Part shown: piece after piece, positions 9,961 to 18,377 of the stretch
How the letters are laid out: each line of letters starts with the position of its first letter
Numbering within the stretch: the first letter of the stretch is position 1
Assembly: GCF_001425625.1 (NCBI RefSeq)
Contig: NZ_LMCP01000008.1
Coordinates: 1 to 64,000 of the forward strand
DNA length: 64,000 nucleotides
Direction of reading: 5' to 3'
Source of the DNA: Mesorhizobium sp. Root102
GTDB lineage: Bacteria; Pseudomonadota; Alphaproteobacteria; Rhizobiales; Rhizobiaceae
Program-made: the position numbers and the translations under genes
Notes under the pieces: generated by a model
Database searches by the model: none
What the model was told of the DNA's origin: nothing
What the model saw: the letters and a program-made list of their open reading frames with translations, nothing else

Positions 9961-10976
9961 CAGAACCGCTCGCCAGCGACGTTATCCTGTCGGTTCGCGA
10001 TCTGCGGACCTGGTTCGTGACTCGCCGGCTGACGGCCAAGGCGGTGGATGGCGTCACCTTCGATCTGAAGCGCGGCAGTACACTCGCCGTGGTCGGCGAA
10101 TCCGGCTCGGGAAAATCCGTCACCAGCCTCTCCATCATGGGGCTCCTGTCACGGCCGGGCGCCATTGCCGGCGGCAGCATCCTGTTTCGCGACCGGCAGG
10201 AGCGCGTCCACGATCTTGCCGGCTTTAGCCAGAAGCAGTTTCGAAAAATGCGCGGCTCCGAGATCGCGATGATCTTCCAGGAACCGATGACCAGCCTCAA
10301 CCCGCTGTTCACCGTCGGTGACCAGATCGGCGAGATGATCGCGCTGCATGAGCCGGTCGATCGTCGCGAAGCGCGCAAGCGTGCGCTCGCCATGCTGAAG
10401 CATGTCGAAATCCCCGACGCCGAATCCAGGCTGGACGACTATCCGCACCAGATGTCCGGCGGCATGCGCCAGCGCGTCATGATCGCCATGGCGCTGTCGT
10501 GCAGCCCGTCTCTGCTGATCGCCGACGAGCCGACCACTGCGCTCGACGTCACCATCCAGGCCCAGATCCTCGACCTTCTGCGCCGGCTGCAGGCCGAGAT
10601 GGGCATGTCGATCCTGTTCATCACCCACAATCTCGGTGTCGTGGCCGAAATCGCCCATGATGTGGTCGTCATGTATGGCGGCCGCGTCGTCGAACAGGCG
10701 CCGGTCAACGATCTCTTCGCGCATCAACGCCATCCCTACACCAGGGGCCTGCTGGCCTGCACGCCGAACGCCGCCCGCGACATCGACGCCGCCGGCGAGC
10801 GCCGTGCGCTCTATTCGATCCCAGGCAGCGTGCCGCCGATCACCAATCTGCCGCCAGGTTGTGCCTTCGAGCCGCGTTGCGACTTTGCCATTGCGCCTTG
10901 CAGGGCAGCGCCGCCCGCACTTGTGCCGGCCGGCCCGCAGGGCGCTTCCCGTTGCATCAGGAGTGCCGAACTGTGA
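9957..10976 (+). CDS. ABC transporter ATP-binding protein, DppD/OppD type
   Basis: The 339-residue ATPase drives the importer. Walker A is [13 protein letters not shown], the signature is [17 protein letters not shown], and Walker B is [14 protein letters not shown] followed by [15 protein letters not shown]. The C-terminal oligopeptide-transporter extension ([22 protein letters not shown]) confirms the Dpp/Opp class. I choose GTG at 9957, which forms a GTGA overlap with the amidohydrolase stop; TTG at 9942 and GTG at 9948 are possible alternatives that would add five or three residues. It also overlaps the next ATPase gene by a GTGA. Confidence 0.93.
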   Translation: MTEPLASDVILSVRDLRTWFVTRRLTAKAVDGVTFDLKRGSTLAVVGESGSGKSVTSLSIMGLLSRPGAIAGGSILFRDRQERVHDLAGFSQKQFRKMRGSEIAMIFQEPMTSLNPLFTVGDQIGEMIALHEPVDRREARKRALAMLKHVEIPDAESRLDDYPHQMSGGMRQRVMIAMALSCSPSLLIADEPTTALDVTIQAQILDLLRRLQAEMGMSILFITHNLGVVAEIAHDVVVMYGGRVVEQAPVNDLFAHQRHPYTRGLLACTPNAARDIDAAGERRALYSIPGSVPPITNLPPGCAFEPRCDFAIAPCRAAPPALVPAGPQGASRCIRSAEL

Positions 10977-11974
10977 GCGCGCTTGCAAAATCCGTCGAGG
11001 CCAAACCGCTGCTCAGCGTGCGGGGGCTGACCAAGCATTTTCCGGCGCGCAACGGTCGCATCGTGCATGCGGTCGAGGATGTCAGTTTCGATGTCCAGCG
11101 CGGCTCGACCGTCGGTCTCGTCGGCGAGTCCGGTTCCGGCAAGACCACCGCCGGCCGGGCTTTGCTGCGGCTGGTCGAACCGACAGGCGGCAAGGCGCTG
11201 TTCGACGGCGTCGACCTGTTTTCGCTGTCGTCGCGCGACATGCGCGCCTACCGGCAAAAGCTGCAGATCGTCTTCCAGGATCCGTTTTCCAGCCTCAATC
11301 CCCGCATGCGGGTCGCTGCCATCATCGGCGAAGCGCTCAATGCGCGCGGCTTTCCCCGCGGCAAGAAACGAGCAGAACGCGTTGGCGAACTGCTGACGCT
11401 GGTCGGCCTGTCGCCGGACCACGCCAGCCGCTATCCGCACGAGTTCTCCGGCGGCCAGCGCCAGCGCATCGGCATCGCGCGCGCGCTCGCGGTAGAGCCG
11501 CAATTCATCGTCGCCGACGAACCGGTTTCGGCGCTCGATGTCTCGGTGCAGGCACAGGTGCTCAATCTGTTTGGCGACCTGCAGAAAAAGCTTGGCCTCA
11601 CGCTGCTGTTCATCGCCCATGATCTCTCGGTGGTCGAATATCTTTGCGACGAGGTGGTGGTCATGTATCTCGGCCGCGTGATGGAGCGTGGCCCGAGCCG
11701 CCTTGTCTATGCCGCGCCACGCCACCCCTACACGAAAGCCTTGCTGGCGACGGCGCCCGTGCCGGACCCGACGCGCCGCCGCTCGCACATACCCTTGCAT
11801 GGCGACATCCCGAGCCCGATCGATCCGCCTTCCGGCTGCGTCTTCCGCACCCGCTGTCCGGAAGCAATCGCGGCCTGCGCTGAAATCGTGCCGCCGGTCG
11901 AGCCTATCGGCGGCGGACATCACGTGGCATGCATCCGCCACAATGAGAAAATGCCTGACTGGAGTTTGAAATGA
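10973..11974 (+). CDS. ABC transporter ATP-binding protein, DppF/OppF type
   Basis: The 333-residue second ATPase starts at GTG 10973, overlapping the stop of the first in GTGA. It has Walker [16 protein letters not shown], the [13 protein letters not shown] stretch typical of DppF, signature [16 protein letters not shown], and Walker [17 protein letters not shown]. The C-terminal cysteine-containing tail ([11 protein letters not shown]) matches the family. An open frame extends upstream but would run through the end of the previous gene out of family register. It overlaps the RidA-like gene by ATGA, so importer and enzymes are made together. Confidence 0.93.
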   Translation: MSALAKSVEAKPLLSVRGLTKHFPARNGRIVHAVEDVSFDVQRGSTVGLVGESGSGKTTAGRALLRLVEPTGGKALFDGVDLFSLSSRDMRAYRQKLQIVFQDPFSSLNPRMRVAAIIGEALNARGFPRGKKRAERVGELLTLVGLSPDHASRYPHEFSGGQRQRIGIARALAVEPQFIVADEPVSALDVSVQAQVLNLFGDLQKKLGLTLLFIAHDLSVVEYLCDEVVVMYLGRVMERGPSRLVYAAPRHPYTKALLATAPVPDPTRRRSHIPLHGDIPSPIDPPSGCVFRTRCPEAIAACAEIVPPVEPIGGGHHVACIRHNEKMPDWSLK

Positions 11975-12462
11975 CCTTTTCCGAGCTGTTCAAGCATCCG
12001 GACAGCACGCCCTACAGCCGGCTTTCGGCGCTTGGCATAACGCTGCCCGAGGCGCCGTCGCCAATCGCCAATTTTGTTACCCACGTCCAGGAGGGAAAGC
12101 TGCTGTTCCTGTCCGGCCAGGGACCGAGCGAAGCCGACGGCCGGCTCCATACCGGCAAGGTCGGCGCCGACGTCACCGTCGACGAAGCCTATGCCCATGC
12201 CCGGCTGACAGGCATCAACCTGATCGCCGTCATGCATACGGCCCTGGGCGACTTGCGCCGTGTTCGGCGTGTGGTCAAGCTGTTCGGCATGGTCAACGCG
12301 ACACCCGACTTTGCAGACCATCCGGCTGTCATCAACGGCTGTTCGGACCTGCTTATCGATGTTTTCCAGGAGGCCGGTATCCATGCGCGTTCGGCGGTAG
12401 GCCATGGCTCCTTGCCCGGCCGCATCACCGTCGAGATCGAAGCCGTCATAGCGATCGACTGA
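11971..12462 (+). CDS. RidA/YjgF-family protein
   Basis: The 163-residue protein belongs to the longer RidA/YjgF clade, with LLFLSGQGPSEADGRLHTGKVG near the N-terminus and MHTALGDLRRVRRVVKLFGMVN as the substrate-cleft region. RidA enzymes hydrolyse reactive enamine/imine intermediates released by PLP enzymes. Residues ARSAVGHGSLPGRITVEIEAV correspond to the conserved C-terminal strand, which here lacks the usual arginine of classic RidA, so deaminase activity is not certain. Encoded between the importer and a PLP enzyme, it probably clears intermediates of that enzyme. Confidence 0.88.
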   Translation: MTFSELFKHPDSTPYSRLSALGITLPEAPSPIANFVTHVQEGKLLFLSGQGPSEADGRLHTGKVGADVTVDEAYAHARLTGINLIAVMHTALGDLRRVRRVVKLFGMVNATPDFADHPAVINGCSDLLIDVFQEAGIHARSAVGHGSLPGRITVEIEAVIAID

Positions 12463-12471
12463 GGACAGGAC

Positions 12472-13683
12472 ATGACCAAGCAAGACAGACCCAACGATAT
12501 CCGCCGCCAGTTGGGCTTGAGGCCCGTCATCAACGTATCCGGCACGATGACCTCGCTTGGTGCCTCCATCGTCGTTCCGCAGGCGGTCGAGGCCGTCTCC
12601 GCCATCCTCGGCGAATTCGTCGAAATGGGCGATCTGCATCGGCGTGCCAGTACCGTCATTGCGCAATTGACCGGCGCCGAAGCCGGCTTCATCACGGCCT
12701 CCTGTTCGGCGGCGATCAGTCTTGCCGTGGCTGCCTGCATGACCGGACCGAACCTCTGGGCAATCGAGCGGCTGCCCGACACATCAGGCCTGAAAGACGA
12801 GGTGCTGATCCAGTCCGGCCACATGATCTCCTATGGTGCGCCGGTGGAACAGGCGATCCGGCTGACCGGCGCCAAGGTCGTCCCGGTTGGCCAGGCGACC
12901 AGCGCCTCGGCGTATCATCTGGCTGGCGCCATAACCGATCGCACCGCGGCGGCGGTCTTTGTCGTTTCGCACCATGTGGTCGACTATGCCCAGATCCCGC
13001 TGGCGATCTTTGCCGAGGTCGCGCACGCGCGTGGCGTGCCTGTCATCGTCGATGCGGCGTCGGAATATGACCTCACCGGCTTTCTCGCGGCCGGCGCCGA
13101 TCTCGTCCTTTATTCCGGCCACAAATTCCTTGGCGGCCCGACCTCCGGCATCGTCGCAGGGCCGAAGGAAAGAGTTCGCGACGTCTACCTGCAGAACCGC
13201 GGCATCGGCCGCGGCATGAAGGTGGGCAAGGAGGGCATCGTCGGGGCGCTCGCGGCACTTCAGGCCTGGAAGGTGCGCGACCATGACGCCATTCGTGCCC
13301 GTGAACGCAGGGCGCTCGATTGCTGGATAGAGACGCTTGAAGGGCGGCCTGGCGTCAATGTCAGCATCGAGCCCGATCCGACCAACAACCCGCTCGACCG
13401 CCTGAAGCTTACGATTGATCCGGCGCAGGCCCGCATCACCGCATGGGATCTCGCCGATCGTCTGGCCGCCGGCGACAGCCCGGTGATCGTGCGCGACCAC
13501 GAAGTCGAGCACGGTTACCTCCTTCTCGACCCCTGCAACCTTCATCCGGACGAAGAGTTCGTCGTGGCTGCCAGGCTTGGCGAGGAACTCGATGTGGCGC
13601 GCAAGTCGAATGAGATCATCGCTACGCCTTTCAACGAGCGCGTCCTCGCCAGCGAGGCGGCAATCCTCAACTGGCCGGATTGA
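12472..13683 (+). CDS. SelA-like PLP-dependent enzyme (aminotransferase class V/SelA fold)
   Basis: The 403-residue protein opens with RRQLGLRPVINVSGTMTSLG, the typical start of the SelA-like group, and carries the PLP lysine in LYSGHKFLGGPTSGI, where the H before K is also family-typical. VSHHVVDYAQIPL and VIVDAASEYD supply the cofactor-stacking and aspartate motifs. True SelA charges seryl-tRNA(Sec), but no selB or tRNA-Sec is nearby. Relatives such as D-glucosaminate-6-phosphate ammonia-lyase act on amino sugars or D-amino acids. Its place beside a cog3964 hydrolase and RidA points to beta-elimination or deamination of the freed amine. A 9-bp gap separates it from ridA. Confidence 0.85.
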   Translation: MTKQDRPNDIRRQLGLRPVINVSGTMTSLGASIVVPQAVEAVSAILGEFVEMGDLHRRASTVIAQLTGAEAGFITASCSAAISLAVAACMTGPNLWAIERLPDTSGLKDEVLIQSGHMISYGAPVEQAIRLTGAKVVPVGQATSASAYHLAGAITDRTAAAVFVVSHHVVDYAQIPLAIFAEVAHARGVPVIVDAASEYDLTGFLAAGADLVLYSGHKFLGGPTSGIVAGPKERVRDVYLQNRGIGRGMKVGKEGIVGALAALQAWKVRDHDAIRARERRALDCWIETLEGRPGVNVSIEPDPTNNPLDRLKLTIDPAQARITAWDLADRLAAGDSPVIVRDHEVEHGYLLLDPCNLHPDEEFVVAARLGEELDVARKSNEIIATPFNERVLASEAAILNWPD

Positions 13684-13737
13684 CTGCCGCCATGCTACTG
13701 CCGTTTGACAACCATCCGCGATGACCCCCGAGGCCTC

Positions 13738-14553
13738 ATGGCAACGACGACAACCGACCGAGACCTGAGCAACGTCGCCACGGAGCCGCGCCGGTCGCGT
13801 ACCAGCGGCATCGACCGTGCGTTGCAGATTCTGGATTGCCTGCAGCGGCAGGGACGGCCTGCGACCGCCTATGAGATCGCGCGCGATATCGGCGCGCCGC
13901 TGTCGACCATCTATGTGATTGTCGACGACATGGTCGAGAAGGAGCTTCTGGACCGCAAGGATGGCGGCCTGTTGTGGCTCGGGCCGCGGCTTTATCAATA
14001 TGGCTTGACCTATGCCCGCACCCTCGACCTGCTCAATGTTGCGGCGCAGGAAATGCATGAACTGGCCCAGAATTCGAAAGAGACCGTCCAGATATGTGGT
14101 CGCGATGGAGACCACATGGTCGTCTTCGCCATGGAAGAGGGCAAGGATCATTTCCAGGTGACGTCGCGCGTCGGCACGCGCACGCCGCTTAACTGGACCG
14201 CCTCGGGCCGGCTGTTGGTCGGTCATTTGCCGGAAGCCGAGCGTCTGGAGATCTTCGCCCGCTCGGCGACGGCCTCGCCGACGGGGCGTGCCGAAACCGA
14301 CAAGAATGTGCTTGCCAAGGCATCCGCCGCGGCGCTGGCGCAGGGGCTGTCGATCCAGGCAGGCGAGTCCGATTTTTCCGTCGCCTGTATCGCGGCTCCG
14401 ATCCGCGACAATCTGGGAGCCTGTCGCGCGACGATCTCGATCGTCGTTCCCGATTTGAAGCTGAAACAAAAGAACCCGGACCTGACCGCGCTGGTCAAAC
14501 TGAGCGCCAGGCGTATTGAAACACGACTGGGTTGGCGGAACGGCCAGCCGTAG
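13738..14553 (+). CDS. IclR-family transcriptional regulator
   Basis: The 271-residue regulator has an N-terminal winged helix (GIDRALQILDCLQRQGRPATAYEIARDIGAPLSTIYVIVDDMVEKELLDRK, given here by its edges at about residues 24-75) and a C-terminal IclR effector domain with ETVQICGRDGDHMVVFA and the late SVACIAAPIRDN motif. ATG 13738 gives the usual length; an in-frame TTG at 13705 would add 11 residues. It follows the SelA-like gene by 54 bp on the same strand and likely controls the operon, perhaps through the palindrome at 5275-5290. Confidence 0.9.
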   Translation: MATTTTDRDLSNVATEPRRSRTSGIDRALQILDCLQRQGRPATAYEIARDIGAPLSTIYVIVDDMVEKELLDRKDGGLLWLGPRLYQYGLTYARTLDLLNVAAQEMHELAQNSKETVQICGRDGDHMVVFAMEEGKDHFQVTSRVGTRTPLNWTASGRLLVGHLPEAERLEIFARSATASPTGRAETDKNVLAKASAAALAQGLSIQAGESDFSVACIAAPIRDNLGACRATISIVVPDLKLKQKNPDLTALVKLSARRIETRLGWRNGQP

Positions 14554-14617
14554 GGGCCAGCTTGATGTTTTCGAGACTGGGCGCGGGTTGGCTTGCCAAC
14601 TCCAGGTCCCGGCAGGA

Positions 14618-14863
14618 TCAGCCGTAATGTAGCCGGGGTTTCGGCTCGGTGCTGGTGAACTGCACCCCAATACGGTCGTTGCGACGCCAGCGGACCTCGC
14701 ACCGATAGGCAATGCCGTCCAGTGGCACATAGAGAAGAAAATGATCGGGAACCCGTGCCTCGAGCGGTATCTTCAGTTCGGCGCCGCCCTCGTGCTGATT
14801 GCGCAGCGTGCAACCGACCTCCGAGTTCTGAATTCCGGTGATGATCGTTCCGCCCTTGAGCAC
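14618..14863 (-). CDS. Small single-domain PilZ protein, start uncertain
   Basis: The 81 residues from GTG 14863 resemble the second half and core of a PilZ domain (VGCTLRNQHEGGAELKIP, then CEVRWRRNDRIGVQF). The in-frame codons just upstream encode PHRERRPRV, the arginine-rich c-di-GMP binding motif, which the paralogue at 23004 also has (MERRSHARG). The frame stays open to a stop near 14972 but contains no ATG, GTG or TTG, so a true start may be the ATT at 14908 or another non-standard codon. Without the motif the protein would be unlikely to bind c-di-GMP. It stands alone after the IclR gene, on the opposite strand. Confidence 0.75.
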   Translation of the reverse strand: MLKGGTIITGIQNSEVGCTLRNQHEGGAELKIPLEARVPDHFLLYVPLDGIAYRCEVRWRRNDRIGVQFTSTEPKPRLHYG

Positions 14864-15060
14864 GCGCGGACGACGCTCACGGTGGGGCTCGTCGGACTCG
14901 TTGGGAATTGGCTTTTGCAGGGTTCGCCATCGATTAAAATACCAGAATCGCCGAACCTTACCCTCGATTCCTTAGGAAAACATTCACGTTGATGGGCGGC
15001 AATGCGTGTCTTGCCTTTGCAAACCAGTCCCGTCTGCAAGGAGCGTGGTGTGGCCGCCCA

Positions 15061-15549
15061 TCAGGGGAAGCTGTGCGGGTCGGCGCAGAAATAGGCGATG
15101 ATCTGGCAAAGATCGGGTTCGTTGATCATGCGCACCGCTTCGCTGGAACTGACCCATTTGCGGGTGCGGGAGTGTTTTTCCTTCCAGCGGTCGGCGACCT
15201 TGTCGACATGCAGCGGGAACACCAGGACCTCGCACGGCACTTCTTCGCCGGAAGCCAGTACCTTGGCATAGAAGTAGCGGCCGGCTTCGAGATGGGAGAC
15301 ACTCCCGCGCAGCCCGGCTTCCTCGCCGGCCTCGCGCGCCGCGGCCTCGCAGAGCGGCTCCCTGGCCTCGGGCCAACCCTTAGGCAAAACCCAGCGACCG
15401 GTATCCCGGCTGGTGATCAGCATGATCTCGACGCCGTTCCCGGTATCGCGCCAAGGAAGGGCGGCAACCTGTAGGCGGCAGGGTGCGGTGCCGAAGAGCC
15501 GTCGGACCCTTTCGGCCAGATGATTGTGCGTCGTTGGCCTCGTCAACAT
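15061..15549 (-). CDS. Nudix hydrolase, diphosphoinositol-polyphosphate phosphohydrolase-like
   Basis: The 162-residue protein contains a complete Nudix box, GWPEAREPLCEAAAREAGEEAGL, at about residues 58-80 (G-x5-E-x7-RExxEExG), which binds Mg2+ and cleaves nucleoside or inositol diphosphates. Preceding WVLPKGWP is typical of the DIPP/Ap5A-like subgroup. The N-terminal half begins with an amphipathic segment and CRLQVAALPWR. No transport or operon partner lies next to it. The substrate cannot be predicted, so a housecleaning or signalling pyrophosphatase role is inference. Confidence 0.88.
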   Translation of the reverse strand: MLTRPTTHNHLAERVRRLFGTAPCRLQVAALPWRDTGNGVEIMLITSRDTGRWVLPKGWPEAREPLCEAAAREAGEEAGLRGSVSHLEAGRYFYAKVLASGEEVPCEVLVFPLHVDKVADRWKEKHSRTRKWVSSSEAVRMINEPDLCQIIAYFCADPHSFP

Positions 15550-15760
15550 CGAAGAAGCTAGCCCCAGCCTCCAGAATCGTTTGCCGTCTCACGAATCTTA
15601 CGGCTAATTGTCTTCAATAAAAGTAAAAAATTTCACTCGTCTGGCCGATTTGCGCCGATAGACGTCGATTTCGCAAAAGATCTGGCCTGCCGAGCCCGTT
15701 TGCGAAAGCAAATCACGCCCGGTGCAAGCTGCTGGTATGTAACAGGCAGGTTATCGAGAA

Positions 15761-16261
15761 TCAGCCGGCGTGGTCGTCGGCGATCGGCTTCTGATAGGTG
15801 AAGCCCATATCCCACGGGAAATAGATCCAGGTGTCCTGGCTGACTTCTGTGACGAAAGTATCGATCAGCGGCCGGCCTTTCGGCTTGGCGTAGACGGTGG
15901 CGAAATGCGCCTTGGGCATCATCGCGCGCACGATGCCCGCTGTCTTGCCGGTGTCGGTGAGGTCGTCGATGATCAGCACGCCGGCGCCGTCTTCGGCGAG
16001 CAGGGCAGGAGTGATCTCCTTTAGGACCTGCAGCTGCCCTTGGCTCGTATAGTCGTGATAGGAGGCGACGCAGACCGTCTCGATGACGCGGATGCCGAGT
16101 TCGCGCGAGATGATCGCAGCGGGGACCAGCCCGCCTCGCGTGATGCAGACGATCGCTTTCCACTGCCCCTTGTTGGCACCGGCTAGCCGCCAGGCGAGCG
16201 CGCGGGCGTCACGATGGAACTGGTCCCAGGAGACAGGAAAGGCTTTTTCGGGAAGGGACAT
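15761..16261 (-). CDS. gpt: Xanthine-guanine phosphoribosyltransferase
   Basis: The 166-residue enzyme transfers phosphoribose from PRPP to xanthine or guanine for purine salvage. It has the type I PRT PRPP-binding loop [14 protein letters not shown] at about residues 91-104 and the flexible loop [10 protein letters not shown] that is characteristic of Gpt. WIYFPWDMG near the C-terminus also fits. ATG 16261 (MSLPEKAF) is preferred over an upstream in-frame ATG at 16297 because it matches the family start. Its 5' region contains the 17-bp tandem array at 16341-16426. Confidence 0.93.
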   Translation of the reverse strand: MSLPEKAFPVSWDQFHRDARALAWRLAGANKGQWKAIVCITRGGLVPAAIISRELGIRVIETVCVASYHDYTSQGQLQVLKEITPALLAEDGAGVLIIDDLTDTGKTAGIVRAMMPKAHFATVYAKPKGRPLIDTFVTEVSQDTWIYFPWDMGFTYQKPIADDHAG

Positions 16262-16340
16262 GTCGCGCACTCCGCAGCACGCGGGGATCGCGCGCAAGAA
16301 AACAGGGGAATGCGCGCGGAATTAGCTGGAAAGCCCCCGT

Positions 16341-16426
16341 CTTGGCAAGAGCAGGGTCTTGGCAAGAGCAGGGTCTTGGCAAGAGCAGGGTCTTGGCAAG
16401 AGCAGGGGCCTTGGCAAGGGCAGGGC
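16341..16426. repeat. Five tandem copies of a 17-bp unit
   Basis: The unit CTTGGCAAGAGCAGGGT repeats at 16341, 16358, 16375 and 16392, with the last copy starting at 16410 after one extra base and ending in a variant. The first three copies are identical. The array sits 80-165 bp upstream of the gpt start and between gpt and the universal stress gene, probably within the gpt leader or promoter. A 17-bp period is not a codon multiple, and no gene crosses it. Confidence 0.9.
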
Positions 16427-16445
16427 TCGGCGATCGCTGTGGACT

Positions 16446-16547
16446 TAAAGCGCGTCGCGTCGAAACGGATTCATGCGACGCCCTCTAAGTCTCTGTTTCA
16501 TGCATGTCGTTTTCGCAAAACCGGGGCCACTGTTGAGCGACGTGCAT
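16446..16547. repeat. Compound palindromic repeat, copy 1 of 5 (RIME-like)
   Basis: The first part starts TTAAAGCGCGTCGC and ends GCGACGCCCTCTAAG. The second is a near-palindrome whose arms are ATGCATGTCG at 16500-16509 and CGACGTGCAT at 16538-16547 around CAAAACCG. The same two-module layout recurs at 20385, 39573, 43245 and 44919. The repeat abuts the stop codon of the universal stress gene (minus strand, stop at 16547-16549), where it could form a long 3' hairpin. Confidence 0.85.
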
Positions 16548-17380
16548 CAGCGTGACAGGAAGGCTGCCACGGGCGATGTGCGCAGCACCGTGCGCGTCAC
16601 GCCGCCGAACAGAAGCTGGCGCAGCCATGAGTGACTGTAGGCGCCGAGCACCAGCAGATCGGCGCCGGTCTCCGCGATCCTGGTCTGGATAATGTCATCG
16701 ATCGAATTGCCACCCGAACGCTGCACCGAGACGCTGACGGTGGCGCCGTGGCGCGATAGCGCGGACGCGATTTCGGCGCCGGCGGCTTCCGGGTTGTCGT
16801 CGAGCGTTTCAGGGGGGTCAATGACCAATATGTCGGTCTTCTCGGCTTCGATGATGAAGGGCAGTGCGTCGAAGGCGGCGCGCGCTGCTTCCTTGCTGCC
16901 GTTCCAGGCGAGCAGCACGTGTTTGAAGGTGGTGACCAGCGGGCCCGCATGCGGCACCACCAGCACCGGCCGGCCGGCGTCATAGACCAGCGTGTCGACA
17001 TCCGCGCTCGGGTCGCCGCCCGTTTCGCGCTGCGCCGCTATGATCAGGTCGGCGGCGCGCACGCTCGAAATCCCGGTCAGCGCACTGTCGCCCGAAAAAC
17101 TCTCCAGGCTTCGCCACTCGAAGGAAAGACCGGAATTCTCGATATACCTCAGAAACACGGACTGCAGCTTCTCGGCCCGCTCCCGGTTCATGTCGGCCGA
17201 AACCTGCAGGAACTCGGTGTCCGGAAAGCCTGTGGCAGAGGTGTAGGGCGCGGGAAGGGTTTCGGCGTGGATGCCGATCAGATGGCTCTGAAACCGGGTG
17301 GCGAGAGGAATGGCGCAGTCGAGCACCCGCTCCGCGTCCTGCTCGTTCTGCAGAATGGCGACGATGGTTTTGAACCGCAT
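16547..17380 (-). CDS. Universal stress protein, tandem UspA domains
   Basis: The 277-residue cytoplasmic protein comprises two Usp domains, roughly 1-140 and 150-277. The C-terminal domain has the ATP-binding signature GAYSHSWLRQLLFGGVTRTVL (G-x2-G-x9-G-T pattern). The N-terminal domain starts MRFKTIVAILQ but lacks a clear ATP motif. Tandem Usps are stress-response proteins whose target is often unknown. Its stop codon lies in the first bases of the palindromic repeat at 16446-16547. Confidence 0.9.
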   Translation of the reverse strand: MRFKTIVAILQNEQDAERVLDCAIPLATRFQSHLIGIHAETLPAPYTSATGFPDTEFLQVSADMNRERAEKLQSVFLRYIENSGLSFEWRSLESFSGDSALTGISSVRAADLIIAAQRETGGDPSADVDTLVYDAGRPVLVVPHAGPLVTTFKHVLLAWNGSKEAARAAFDALPFIIEAEKTDILVIDPPETLDDNPEAAGAEIASALSRHGATVSVSVQRSGGNSIDDIIQTRIAETGADLLVLGAYSHSWLRQLLFGGVTRTVLRTSPVAAFLSR

Positions 17381-17460
17381 GATTATCCCTCAGTCTACGA
17401 GCTAAGAACCCGTGCCGACGAAACGTTGCAGTGTCGTGCTTGGTTCCGGTCTGGACCAGA

Positions 17461-18204
17461 TCAACCGGGATTGTTGGCGAACCCGGCGACCATCGCCTCG
17501 ACATCGGCGCGGGCAGCGTCCAGCGCCTCCTGGCTGCGGGCGCGCACGACCAGTTCGGTCCAGAACTTGCCGTCGCCATATTTCGGGTAGGATCCGATGA
17601 TCGTGTCCGGATGCGCTTTCTGGATGTCGCCCAGTGGCCCGCCGATAAGGCCTTCGCCGAATGGGCAATGTACGGTCGCCGACAGCATTTTCGTGCCGGC
17701 CTTCAGCGTCGGCACGACATTGTCGAGCATGGCCTGGAAAATCGACGGCACACCGGCCATGACATGGACGTTGCCGATGCGGAAGCCGGGCGCGACCGAC
17801 ACCGGATTGTCGATGAGATCGGCGCCGCGCGGCATCCGTGCCATGCGCTTGCGGGCCTCCGTGTATTCGATGCCGCGCGCGGCATAGCTTGCCTCCAGCA
17901 TCGAATAGGCCTTGGCATCGTATTCGCAAGGCACGCCGAAGGCCTTGGAAATGGAATCGGCCGTGATGTCGTCATGCGTCGGGCCAATGCCGCCGGTGGT
18001 GAACACATAAGTGTAGCGGACGCGCACGGCATTCACCGCAGCGACGATCTCGTCTTGCTCGTCCGGGACGATGCGCACTTCCTTCAGGTCGATGCCGATC
18101 GCCGTCATGATGTCGGCGAGATGGCCGATGTTCTTGTCCTTGGTGCGGCCGGACAGAATCTCATCGCCGATGACGAGCATGGCGGCGGTTACGATTTCAG
18201 GCAT
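17461..18204 (-). CDS. CinA N-terminal-type MoCF-biosynthesis-domain protein
   Basis: The 247-residue protein begins MPEIVTAAMLVIGDEILSGRTKD and contains the nucleotide-binding FTTGGIGPTHDDITADSISKAFG motif, both marks of the COG1058 half of CinA. The deamidase domain that follows in full-length CinA is absent, as in many alphaproteobacterial members. Such domains have ADP-ribose or NMN-related pyrophosphatase activity in other species, so a nucleotide-cleaving role is plausible but untested here. ATG 18204 matches the family; upstream frame is open to 18378 but alanine-rich and without homology. It is divergent from the broken hydrolase at 18378. Confidence 0.88.
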   Translation of the reverse strand: MPEIVTAAMLVIGDEILSGRTKDKNIGHLADIMTAIGIDLKEVRIVPDEQDEIVAAVNAVRVRYTYVFTTGGIGPTHDDITADSISKAFGVPCEYDAKAYSMLEASYAARGIEYTEARKRMARMPRGADLIDNPVSVAPGFRIGNVHVMAGVPSIFQAMLDNVVPTLKAGTKMLSATVHCPFGEGLIGGPLGDIQKAHPDTIIGSYPKYGDGKFWTELVVRARSQEALDAARADVEAMVAGFANNPG

Positions 18205-18377
18205 GGGAAGCTCCGGCAAGAAAGGTCGCCTGAGATAGCGCGCCGCGGCAGCGGCCGCAATGCCGCCCCGAGCGATGAATACGGGCGGTCCTCGGGCCGC
18301 TCGTTTCGATGCAAGGATGCAGGTTGCAGCGGCAGCGGATGCGGCTAAGCTCAACCTGGCTCGGGTTCGGGTGAACA

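Noticed and set aside
12472..13683. True selenocysteine synthase (SelA)
   Set aside because: No selB or tRNA-Sec in the window and the operon context is catabolic. A SelA-like PLP enzyme is a safer call.
12784..14730. 648-codon minus-strand frame
   Set aside because: Opposite the SelA-like and IclR genes, low-complexity composition, no recognisable motifs.
16341..16426. CRISPR array
   Set aside because: The 17-bp units abut with no unique spacers, and no cas genes are near. It is a simple tandem array.
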